Below are positions 1 through 10,364 of a stretch of DNA of 64,000 nt, one piece after another. The stretch's first letter is position 1; the number at the start of each line of letters is the position of its first letter. The stretch lies in NCBI GenBank assembly GCA_027886175.1, contig JAJNNQ010000040.1, positions 25,564,001-25,628,000 of the forward strand, given 5' to 3'. Origin of the DNA: Phylloscopus collybita. Its lineage: Eukaryota; Chordata; Aves; Passeriformes; Phylloscopidae. The position numbers and the translations under genes were made by a program. The notes beneath the pieces are model-generated. The model made no database searches and had not been told where the DNA came from. It saw only the letters and a program-made list of their open reading frames with translations.

Positions 1-1160
1 CCATTTCACCTAGGTGGTTTTCCTTGCTATATCTATCCTGAATGCCAGCTCCTGCAGTGCACAAACTGCCATCACTCACCCTTTGCTCTCCTTTTTCACA
101 CTCCCCTCCAAACATTACTTCAAAATTAAGAACTCAGTCGCTTAGCATTTATATCACAGCTTCTCACCACAATATTTCTAACTGTGGAAATTGTTTCCTA
201 GTTTTTTAAAATAACTAATCTAAGATGAAGTAATTTTCAATCTAAATGAAATTTCATAACATGTTCTCAAATGCTTCTCAAAATAAAATGACTAAGTAAA
301 ATAAAGTACAGTTATCAGGGTAATGGAATGGTTCTACAGAAATTCCTCAGCACTTACAGTGGAGACATATTTCCAGCCCACTGGGTTCAATGAGCATGGT
401 TCAAAGCAATGGATAAGGTATTGCAGACATTCTGTTCATAACTGGAAAGCCCAGAGGGTTAAGGATCCTTTGCAAAAGGACAAAGATGTCGGTGTTCCAC
501 AAAAATGCCACAGTTATATTAATTTACTGAATTGCAGAATTCAGAGAATAAATCAAGAAAAATGTACATACTGATAACAAACAGTTTGCTAATTTTTGCA
601 AATCAAAGAGCTTGAAAAGCACTTATAATAGATTTATTGCTGAATGACATCCTTTGAAGTTATTTATTTCGGGACAGATACAGGATGGTTGGTATCCTGT
701 TTTATTTAATTTTGTTTGTATAAGTAGAACACGGAAACTATTAGCTGGGGGGAAAAGTGCTGATTAAAGCTGCATCTAAATTTATTCCACATTGTTTGGG
801 GATGGCACAGATCAGGATATCTGAAATGAGGTAGCTAGATTGTAAATTTCATCAGTGTGTTAAACAGCTTGTGTATCCCACGCCAAAGTGTGCAGAGTCC
901 AGTAGGGATGTTTTGCTAGCCTGGGAAACTTTATTGGGTGTAAACATGACATTTCTATTCTCCTTTTCATTTTGGCCCACTGATCTAATTAAATGCTGCC
1001 TGAGAGTGTGTAACTAGTTCAGATTATAGTAGCATAGATATTATAATGTTTATATATATATATATATATTATGAAGTGTTATGTAGAATTTCCTAGGTTG
1101 CAAGAAAGCAGAAGGTTTTTCTTATGTTTTTAATTTAATAGGCCAATAGCATTACTGCTC
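1..1160. other. Unannotated AT-rich unique sequence
   Basis: I see no gene, RNA or transposon here. The small open frame at 323-574 (83 codons) has no recognisable domain, signal sequence or splice context. The only low-complexity element is the short TA run near 1050. Confidence 0.6.
1049..1070. repeat. (TA)n microsatellite
   Basis: An uninterrupted alternating TA tract of about ten units lies in AT-rich DNA. It is a simple slippage repeat that is expected to vary in length between individuals. Confidence 0.9.
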
Positions 1161-1164
1161 TCTC

Positions 1165-1185
1165 ACCCAGTGAAAACCACTGGGT
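1165..1185. other. Short perfect inverted repeat (hairpin)
   Basis: ACCCAGTG at 1165-1172 is followed by the 5-base spacer AAAAC and the exact reverse complement CACTGGGT at 1178-1185. The stem is 8 bp with a 5-nt loop. It lies about 90 bp upstream of a second, stronger hairpin. Function is unknown. Confidence 0.8.
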
Positions 1186-1271
1186 AGGAGTTTCATGCCA
1201 AGCTGTTGAGGGGTCACTCCAGCCATGAGGATGAAGTGCCACAGGCTGGCCCAGCTACCTCCCACCACTCC

Positions 1272-1296
1272 AGCCCCAGCAGAGGGTGCTGGGGCT
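1272..1296. other. GC-rich perfect hairpin
   Basis: AGCCCCAGCA at 1272-1281 and TGCTGGGGCT at 1287-1296 are perfect reverse complements separated by the 5-nt loop GAGGG. The 10-bp stem has 7 G-C pairs and sits in a local GC-rich patch (about 1190-1320) inside AT-rich DNA. The stem is too short for a typical microRNA precursor and no longer pairing is visible in the flanks. Confidence 0.85.
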
Positions 1297-2042
1297 CCCC
1301 TAAGAGCCACTCCCTGCTTTAATCCCTGTCCTTACCTAGTTTTGCCTGCCTGCTTTTTGGAGTTGTGAGAAGAACCTGCAAGCACAGCAAGGGCATCAGA
1401 GCAAGATGTTAAAGATAGAAACTTGGAAGAAAACATGAGCTTTTAAATGTGAAAACTTGTAGCTGTGGAGAACATTCAACTTGATGCAGTTTCCAAGGCA
1501 GTAAGGGCTGCAGCACTTGCAGTGCTCCCAGCTCATTAGGAAACGTCAAATGGTGTAGAGGGAATACTGCCTCAGACCTCGGTGTGTCAGGAAAAGTAAA
1601 AGCTGGCAAAGGAAAAAAGGTTATTCGATGAATCCAGTGAGGGCTTGATGGTCACGTAAAGGTCTGCATCAGCATTTATTTGCTGATGTCTGGAACTTGA
1701 AAGATTTTGAACCTTCACAAGGTTTACCTGTCAAGGCAGCTGACATAAGCTTTAAAGATTGATGAAATAAATGACACATCTTGCACTGGAGGCTCTCACC
1801 TATCAGGTGGTCATTAGGTTGTTATGGATTTCTCCCCTCTTCATCTTAAGGCAGAGGTTTGTTTCTAAACTCTGCCTCTCAGGGTTCAGACAGGTCTGCA
1901 CCTCTGTGGAAAGGAAGACATAGCTTTTTGATTTTCCTCGGATCTTGTAATCCCCATTTCGTAGAAAATTATCCTGTAAATTCTTCTGTGCTTTTCTTGG
2001 CACTTGAGGGAGAAGGGTGTTAATTGTTAAAAGTTGCAATTA

Positions 2043-2102
2043 TACAACCTATTTTAAATACTGAAATATTTAAGTATTTAAATATAAATATTTAAATTTT
2101 TG
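2043..2102. repeat. AT-rich low-complexity patch
   Basis: The tract is nearly all A and T, with repeated ATTTAAATA-type words around 2065-2095 that are partly self-complementary. It is a low-complexity region with no other content visible. Confidence 0.7.
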
Positions 2103-2228
2103 TAACGTCTTCCTATCGCAGTAGTTTTGTGCATTAATCTGGTAATGCACTGTGGTAGACTATGTTTTTAATGTGTGGCTTAGGATGAACTTTATCATAT
2201 TTATATATGCAGCAAGCAGGAATCCACA

Positions 2229-2254
2229 GTTACATTCCATACACGGAATGTAAC
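2229..2254. promoter_or_regulatory. Perfect inverted repeat with two TEAD-like half sites
   Basis: GTTACATTCC at 2229-2238 and GGAATGTAAC at 2245-2254 are exact reverse complements around a 6-base spacer (ATACAC). Each arm contains ACATTCC, which matches the core of the MCAT/TEAD binding motif, so the two sites face each other symmetrically. The dyad is directly visible. A role as a TEAD-bound element is inference, because a 10-bp palindrome can also arise by chance or as a cruciform-prone site. Confidence 0.45.
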
Positions 2255-4082
2255 TTCATACACCTTAGGGACTTAAACTTCAGAGACTTTTAAATACAAG
2301 CCTCTGGCTTGGAGCTGTCTTTCTCTTGGCTGCACATAGCACCCAGTAGAAGTTTGTATCTGACTTGTCGTTTTTGAGGTGTGGCAGACTTAGAAATGGT
2401 AATACGAGTAGAAGTTTTACAAATGATTGTGTTAGAGACGTGTATGAATCCCTGAGTTCCTTTATTATATGTTGTGGGAGCATTCAGTTAGCTGAGGCAT
2501 ACTTCACTTTTGAATCATAAGGAAAATGCCACTACCCAGCTTGCTTGCAAACTTGCTCGTTTGCTTAGAAGCCTCGTTGCATCAGCAAAAACAACAGTGC
2601 GTGTTTAGAGTGCTCTGTGGAGCACAATGTTTCCTTTCCTGCTTTCAGTAATTTAAATGATTGGAGTGGTACTTTTGACAAGGAAGAAATCATTTCGTTG
2701 TTATGGATCATTTTTCAAGTGAAACTGAGTTTTGGAATAAAGTGATGGTGAGTAAACCATGTGAATGGGGAAAGGGATTTTTATTGTTCTGAGTTTTATT
2801 CAGCAGTTTCTGAAAAGTAAGATGGAAGTGATTTTGCTATTCTCTCTGCAGGGTTATATGTCTTTTATTAAGCAGAAAACATAATGTAGCCATTATAGAC
2901 AGTAACAGGCACATTTGCTGTTGTGTTCCGTTGGGAAGTGGAATGTGATTTCTCTTTTAATAGCAAGATACAAATCTGATTCACAGTTAGTTCATATGGC
3001 TTTCAGAAGAATCTGAAAGGAAACATACCAGCTCATTAAACAGATGTATTTCGTCTAAGCAGCTGCTTTTAAGATAAGTGTAACCCAGATTTTCAAGATC
3101 ATTTGTGATATTACTATCTTGATATTTAAAGAGGTGTGATTTTTACTTTTAAAAAAAAAAGGAAAAATAAAATCATTGCCTAATTTTACTTCTGATGGGG
3201 GAAAATTTTTTAAAGGTGACTAATTATTATTGTTCTCATTATGAGAGAATGTTCTGTAAGTAGCTGTTTTCTATTTTCCTTTTTTCTTGCCATCAAAATG
3301 CACTTAATATTTCAGTCATTGAATTATTGATTTCATCCAAAGAGAGACTGTGGGGTTTTTAAGTCCAAGTTTTGCCCATAAGAGCAGAAAGGCCAGACAG
3401 AATAATGCTGCTTAAGTAAAGGGAGGTACTTATATGCATAGCTGCAGGTTAGGACAAGTAAACTTTATTGTGCATTCTCTTGTTGCTGATGGTAATCAGG
3501 ACATTCATCTTAGCCTGACAAAAAGGAAAAATCAGCTGGAGGCTTTCTAAAGTAACTTAAAGAACACTTTCTTTTCTGAGGGAGAAAGGGAGCCTGATCT
3601 ATTTGGTAAAAGTTATAATCAGTGTGTCTGGCTTATTGTCTCAGGCATTGCCACAGGCAGCCTTAGATCAGTGTGACGAAGGCACAGTACAACCCATTTT
3701 ACTACACATGCTTACAAAGTGAATTGTACTTTGTGTGGTACACTATTCCCACAGAATCTTTCAGTTTCCATATTCTTAAAATGTCAGTAATTTTTTCTTA
3801 CTCTACTGGTGTATTTAGTCTGATGACACTGTTTCAGCTATCTCTAGGTCTTTCCTCCATGGGGAGCACTGCAGTTGGAAAAGTATGATTAATATAAAAC
3901 TTGTTCAAATTTGTGAGGGCTTATTTGTAGTTCCTTGTTTTAAAAAAGGTGACTGAAGTAACCATTGGCTGTCCCACTGCTGAGAATACAGGAGTGAACA
4001 AACAACCTGCATATTAGGGATGTATGAGTTAAGCTAATCTTTTTCCTTATAATTTAGCTGAAGTCTGCAAGCTATGAAGTTC

Positions 4083-4099
4083 TTTTTTTTTTTTTTTTT
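4083..4099. repeat. Poly(T) run (T17)
   Basis: A pure T17 homopolymer in unique DNA. No target-site duplication or transposon body was recognised next to it, so it is called a simple repeat rather than a retroposon tail. Confidence 0.9.
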
Positions 4100-7000
4100 G
4101 TCTTGTATATGTGATTTGTCCTAATGTCATTAGCTCACCACAGCAGGTTTGCAAGTGGAGATGATTGTCCTGTTGAACCTTTAGGCCGCAGTCAAGTAAT
4201 CTGGTTGTAAACCAAGAGTTTTATGGCTAGAGACAACCTCTGTGCTTGTCTGAACATATATTTTGAATAGATTCCCATGCATGGAAGTTATCTTTGCAAC
4301 TTAGTTATACCAACTTCAAGTGACCACTTTGGAAATGTCTCCTGCATGATTTATTTGCTAAGTGGCTTAAATATATCTTTAAAAAATAAAACTAGAAGAA
4401 AATCTGTTTGTTCTTTCTTTGCAGTGACTAGAGGTTTTTACAACCTTTCTTCCAGAACAGTTGCACTTCCATCATCATCCAACTGTACTCTCTTCTGAGA
4501 TGAGCTCTCTCTGTAAAAGCAGATCCCTGCACTCAAGACTGAGCTTTAGAAAAACGCTGCATGAAAAAGATGCAATGAAATGTTCTGTGGGATTTCCCTT
4601 TTCTTGAGATCAAAAATGGGACTCTGTTTGTGTGAACATTGTGATTTTAAAGAAATATTTTTTTTAAAAAGGTGCCTTGTAATTTCAAAAGAGAAGAGCA
4701 AACGCTTTGCATTGCTGCGGAGGAAGCCAGCTGATTTTCATGAAGGAGACATGGTGGTGTTCACACTGGTAGAGAGGTTTGCAGTAACAGGGCTGTGCTG
4801 AGCCGAGATCTGGAGGAGATTCTCAAGTTGCTTTGCAGAGTATCTCAGCCCTGGAACCTGGTGAACTGGTTCTTGTGTCTTGACTATGCAGTTATCCAGC
4901 CAGCTTGGTGTGAGAGTGAGTCAGGATATCTGGTCCTTACTGGATCATTGCTCTGAGCCACATCCCCTGTCAAAGGTAAAAAGAAAACACTTTGAGGCAT
5001 GCTGAGCCTTTCAAAGGCAGTAGTGGACCCCTTCTGATCCACAGGCATTTGCTTACACTTTTGAGTTTTAGTAACAAAATACATAGTAACAGAGTGTGGC
5101 TTATGATGTCAGCATAGAAATGGTAACAGTGGTAGAAAAGTGTTTAACCATAAAGTCATTTTCATTGAAAACTGGGAATGGCAGGGGGACATCATTAGAG
5201 CAAAATGGCTGTATGATGCAGGGACACCAAATCCTGTGGAAAGATTGGCGCTTTTTTCCTTTGTTTAGTTTTAGATGCTGATTTGCTGCCTCTTATTTAT
5301 ATCCATGGGTCAGGTCTGGACTGTGATTCTCATCAAGGGATGATGAATGTGGAAGGTCTCTTAACTTCCTTCATGGCTGCTGGTTTCCTGAGGTCAGGAG
5401 TGACTCCTGTGGGCTCAGAAGTGCCCTGCCATTCTTATCATTGGCTCATTTCATTTGGGGTGCAGCTAGTCACAAACAAAATCTCTTGCTGATGGGGATT
5501 TTCTTTATATAAATTCAGAACCTCTCTGTTGTGCCAGTTGGTGTCAATTTAGCATTTGATACAGGTTGAGACAGGCACAGAACAGAAGGAGTGTTAATTG
5601 CCAGGTCATGGGTTCTGTTATGGGGTCTGTCTAACCGTACAAATAGGATGTGCCAGTATTTGCTATTGACAAGTGCAGTGTCACTGCGAAGACTTTTGGG
5701 GTGTAGCTCATAAACTTGGCTCTGCAAAATTATAAGTTAACTGTGTGTGTTGCCAGCTTCACCACACAATGGGAAGAGTGATCATACTTGCCTTTAATTA
5801 AAGTGCTTGAAGCAAAAAGATAAGTTAAACAGCTCTTTAGCAGTAACATAAATAAAAGCACTAGTAGGTTTTAAACATGAACGCTGAAAAAAAATCATTG
5901 TTTAAAATGAAAGCAACCCTTAGTTCGGGTGCAGCAAGGGAGTAGACTGCATCTTCTCCTTGTTCTGAGTTCTGGACACATTGACTGCATCAGATTCCCT
6001 TACCAAGCAGAAGTCCCATCGTTTTTGAGAGGCCTGTTCTTGTCTGGATATAATCTGCCAACATCTGAAACATTTTATGCACCGCTGACCAGGTGCAAAG
6101 TTCAAATTCACATGCATGAAGAAACTGCTGATCCAATTGCATGATAAGCCACAATCATGCTGGTTTTGTGTAGTTAGTTAGTAGATAGCAATATATTCCT
6201 CCATAGTAATTGTATATAGACTTTTATTTCCCTCCTAATCTTCTCTCCCATTTCACTACCTCAGTTCATATTTTGTGTCTCTTTCACCCCATCTATCAAT
6301 CTGAAAGTGCTGTATCTACTGCACACCTATGCTTATTTTCTGTTGAGACATCCAAATTCTAAAAATCTGAACCAAATGTTAACAGGTAATCTGCTCATCT
6401 GGAAGCCAATAATTTTTTTAGCAGCAGGTTGAAGACTATATTCTTCCCCAGAGAAAAGATGTATATATTGATGTGTTTATGCTTTGCAATAGTAATATTT
6501 GTCCATGTGAGAAAGTGTGAAGTTTTTTTCTCCTGCCACACCATATGGCTTATGACTATTTACAATCCAAACAGTAACAGCTGCTGCTGTGTAAGAGAAC
6601 CCATTCCTCTGAGCTGGAGATGCACTGAGTAGGGAATGACAAAGTGTGTGTCCACAGATGTATTCCAAATATCCTCATCTACCACTCAACATCCTGTCTA
6701 TCTTTCTCCTCTTGGAAACCATTGGAGCTTTTTTCTTCTATTCATAGCTTATGGGGAGAGCCTGACAGCTTTGTTTATCAGTTTGGGAACAGATAGGGAA
6801 GATATATCCAATAATGACTGTCCAAATGGGAGAAGGAAAGGGCATTCCAGTCGGGTGCTCAGAAAAATAAAAAGGTGAATCATGCTCTTAACACCTTTCA
6901 AAGAAAAACCAATTGACTCTCTAAATAGGTGACTCTCCCCATCAATAAATTAGAAGTTTCTAGTTGGAAGAATAAACCAGGTTTTCTCTAGAACTTTAAA

Positions 7001-9624
7001 ATATGTGTCACTTCATGCCCTTCATTGATGGCATTCTTAAAGCTTGGAACTCCATATTTCAAAGATGTATTTCGCGTTCCTCAGATAGTTATCAGTCTTT
7101 GTGAATTCCTATCAATTATCTGTTTGAACCTCTTTTTCTTTACTGCATTTTTCTGCTGGCCATTTTGGTAATTCCTGGATTTTTGTATCAGATGTTGTAA
7201 GAAAAGACTCTCCATTGTTGTTCTTTACTGTTAGCAGCAGGAGGACACTTCCCAGATATTACACAAGTGATCTACATGCCTGGCCTTTACCTATGGTGCT
7301 CTCATTGAAAATGGCATTTAAACCACATCCACGCCTGTCAGGTTATCCCATTTTTGCACCAAGTTGTTCATGTACCTGCTCTTTCCCAATAGGTTAGACA
7401 ATTGGCACATTGCATTTATTACGACTTATCTCACAAAAGCATATTCCAGGGAGGATGAAATGTTCAGCAGGGTATTCCCTGGACATATTCTTCCTGTCAC
7501 ACAATAATCTGGCAATGCTCATTAGCAAAGAAGAATTGCAGGTTTCTTGCAGGGTTACTTTATCTGCCATGAAGGTTTGCTGGTAAATAAAACCCAGTGG
7601 ATTTTGTCCAACTTGAGCATGCATTGCAAGGGGCTATGAAAAGAAGTGAGCACACCTTCTAACAACATTTCTGCTACACTGAACCCTTTCTGATTGAAAA
7701 GCCTTAAAATTAAACCAGATTAATTTCCTTGCAGCATATAAGGATACATAACATTTGCATTTCAGGTTTCTTAATGTATCTGCAGTAGTCCTCTGCCACT
7801 GGGATTTTTTCATGTCAAGGGTACAGCTACCATAGAAACAAGAGAACTAAAAGGAACTTTCTGAGCTACACTGGTAGTTAGGCTGGCAGCCCCAAACCTC
7901 ACTGCTTCAGCAATCCTTTAATTTAGATGCCCTTGTGGTCATCTTACAGAGACATGTTTTTAACTTAAATAGTTTTCTTCCCTGTGCTTGGTATGAGTGA
8001 GTCTCCAGCTCAGACTCCACTTACCAAGGTCGACAGCCTCTGCTCCTCTTGTCACGTACAATAGATGTTCTGCTGCCATGATTACACTGCCTGCTTACAA
8101 TTTCTCTGTCATGGCTCTGCAGTGATCAGAGGGGTTTTGAAGCAGAGACCCCACAGGAATGAATACACCCTGTGACCACTGATAGTGACCTGTAGGGCAC
8201 ATCCCATGTGCCATTTCAGCATGTAAGTGAAGTGGAAGTCCAGGCAGATACAGATCAAATCCCTTTATTGCCCAAGAAATGCTGCTTATAGTTAAGGCAA
8301 AACCTTTATAAATCTAAGCACTGTAATATAGCACCATTGTGACTCCATAATTCATGTGCTGAGTCAGCTTATTCCCATGTGAAGAAAGAAGTTACTTGAG
8401 AACATGCGCCTTGGTGTGAATTTCATCTTGCTTGTCACAGAAAAAATGAAATTACTGGAAATATTTGTATCAGAAGTCATAAGTGCAAGCTTAATCTACA
8501 TAAGTGTTACAGCAAAGAAGTTCTAACATATTCCTACCAGAAAAAAATATGTGACAAGGTGCCATTTTCTTCCCCATTTCTGCTACACTAGAAGAGAAAA
8601 ATTACTTCAGCTTCCTTGGTTCAGTGCAGCTGTGCCTGGATTAAACTTGGATCTGCATGGAGAGAAATCAATATAAAACAACTGACAACAAAAATGGCAG
8701 ATGGGAAGAATTTCTCTGCATAAACTACAGCTATGTTTTGTCATGGCCTTTGCTTGCCAAAGCTGTTCTGTGAGCAGTAACAATGGGTTGCGTAAACAAA
8801 TTTAAGGGATTGATGGAATTTGATTTCATGCTTTGTTCTGGCTAGCTGTCTGCTGTGTTAAGTAGAGAATCCATTTCAATACTCACCATGCAAAATTCTA
8901 GAAACAGCTGTGAGTATTTACTTCTAGGATGCTGCCTAGGGATAGCCAAGTTTCTTGGAACTCTATTAGAGCAGTCTGTCTAGAAATCACCTGGAGAATA
9001 AAATCGTTTTGCTGACTTCTGTCATGATTTGATGCCTTTAGTACGAGATACTAAAGTCTCTGCTTTTCTTCCCAGTCCTGCTCTTAGTACAACACTGCCT
9101 TGGGTTTTGGACACTGAAACAAGAATTTGCTGTTGAAGGCTGTCTCTGCTTCCTAGCAGAGAACCCATGAATAGAGACTGAATTTACACTCATTCCTTTC
9201 TGCCGCCCCTTGCTGAAATAAATTGCACAGGGTCTGTGCTTCACTACCAGCTTTAGAAGCCAGTGAAATTTGCCTCTCCTGCACGTAGTCAGCCTTGCAT
9301 ACTAAAATTGCTTAGCTTTGGGACTTCATAGGTGTTGTCTGCATTTTGGCTTCTGACCAGCAAGCTAGAATCTCAGACAGTAATCTCTCAAATCCCATGC
9401 ACTTGCTTAGCATAGCAAGTTAGAGCAAGAAGCTGTACTTGGATGGCATCCCAGTGAGACACCATGGAAATTATGGAACCAGTTAATGTCAGAAACCTGT
9501 ACCTCGATGTGAATCCTAATGCTGCTGAAGCACGCCTCTCAGAAACCTCCTCCTGGAAGTTAGCCCCATTGATTTGCCCAGAGACCTTTGCCAGGACCCA
9601 AGGGAGAGATCTGAATGCACTTAC

Positions 9625-9715
9625 CCAATAACCTTGTGAAAGCACACCCAGTAGCATCAGGCAAGCACCTCCAACAGCAATTGTTTCTATGGTTTTTCCT
9701 GCCATGCCAGAAAAC
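9625..9715 (-). other. Exon-like segment, possible 27-codon coding exon
   Basis: I do not recognise a product. On the minus strand a pyrimidine-rich stretch ending CTCAAG (AG at 9717-9716) precedes a 91-bp segment. It contains an ATG at 9705 in good start context (GGC before, G after). The reading frame runs 27 codons, beginning MAGKTIETIA and ending VLSQGYW, with a hydrophobic middle (AVGGACLMLLGVL). It then meets a perfect GTAAGT donor at 9624-9619 exactly on a codon boundary. The frame also stays open on both sides (9388-9951), so the splice reading is not forced. The hydrophobic stretch would suit a signal anchor or transmembrane start. A chance combination of splice-like motifs is the main alternative. 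Confidence 0.2.
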
Positions 9716-10204
9716 CTTGAGAAAGGGATGAGGTAAAGGGCATTTGTGGAGGTCTTCTCTCTGCATCCTACCCTAAAGCAAAGAAAGTCCTGCTCCTTCC
9801 ATCTTGTGTGTAAGAGATCTTCTTTCCTGTGCTTCCACAGGTTGATGATATGAGGTCTCATTTTGTTGGGAAATATAATGTAGGGATAGTAAGATGTGAC
9901 AATGTGACTGCAAAATCTTGCAAGAGAAGAATTAAAGTGCAAATGCTGCATCTCTCCTCCCTGCAGAAATGTCCCATCTTAGCTCTGCCAAAAAGCAGAG
10001 ATGCCAACAGCGGGGAAAGCTCAGCAGGGCTGATACTCTGGGATCCTTGAGGAGCCTCAGGCTGTACCATAGGAGAAGCATTTTTGGCCATATCCCCCAG
10101 CCTGGCTGTCACCCCATATCTCAGTAGCACAAAACAGTCTTTCAGAGGCCAAGTGAGGGTCTGACAGGCAGAGGGCAGATAGGTTGGGAGGACTCCAAGC
10201 ATCT

Positions 10205-10360
10205 GCATGATCTGCTTTAATGCAGGCCATTTTAGATTTAAAATACACTTGAACAATCATCCTAGATTAATTCCTGCAGCATGAATTGCACTTTATAGTG
10301 CCATTGATCTCATTATTTCTTCAATTTCATTCCTTTTAATGTGAATTTTATCAGGAAAAA
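10205..10360. promoter_or_regulatory. Possible conserved non-coding element
   Basis: The stretch has balanced complexity, no repeat similarity, and several homeobox- and MEF2-like AT words (TAATTC, TTTAAAATA, CATTATTT). It lacks an open reading frame. The call rests on general appearance only; cross-species alignment would decide it. Confidence 0.2.
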
Positions 10361-10364
10361 AAAA

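Larger units (their letters stand above)
1330..9380. other. Long gene-less tract, mostly unique AT-rich DNA
   Basis: No recognisable coding exon, RNA gene or full transposon is seen across these 8 kb. Open frames are all 80 codons or shorter, occur on both strands and carry no known motif. Distinct items inside the tract are an AT-rich patch (2043-2102), an inverted ACATTCC pair (2229-2254) and a T17 run (4083-4099), each listed separately. The rest looks like ordinary intronic or intergenic sequence. Confidence 0.55.

Noticed and set aside
9388..9951. 187-codon minus-strand frame as a single-exon gene
   Set aside because: No domain and no promoter or poly(A) context. Only the internal 9625-9715 segment with splice-like borders was kept, as a weak candidate.
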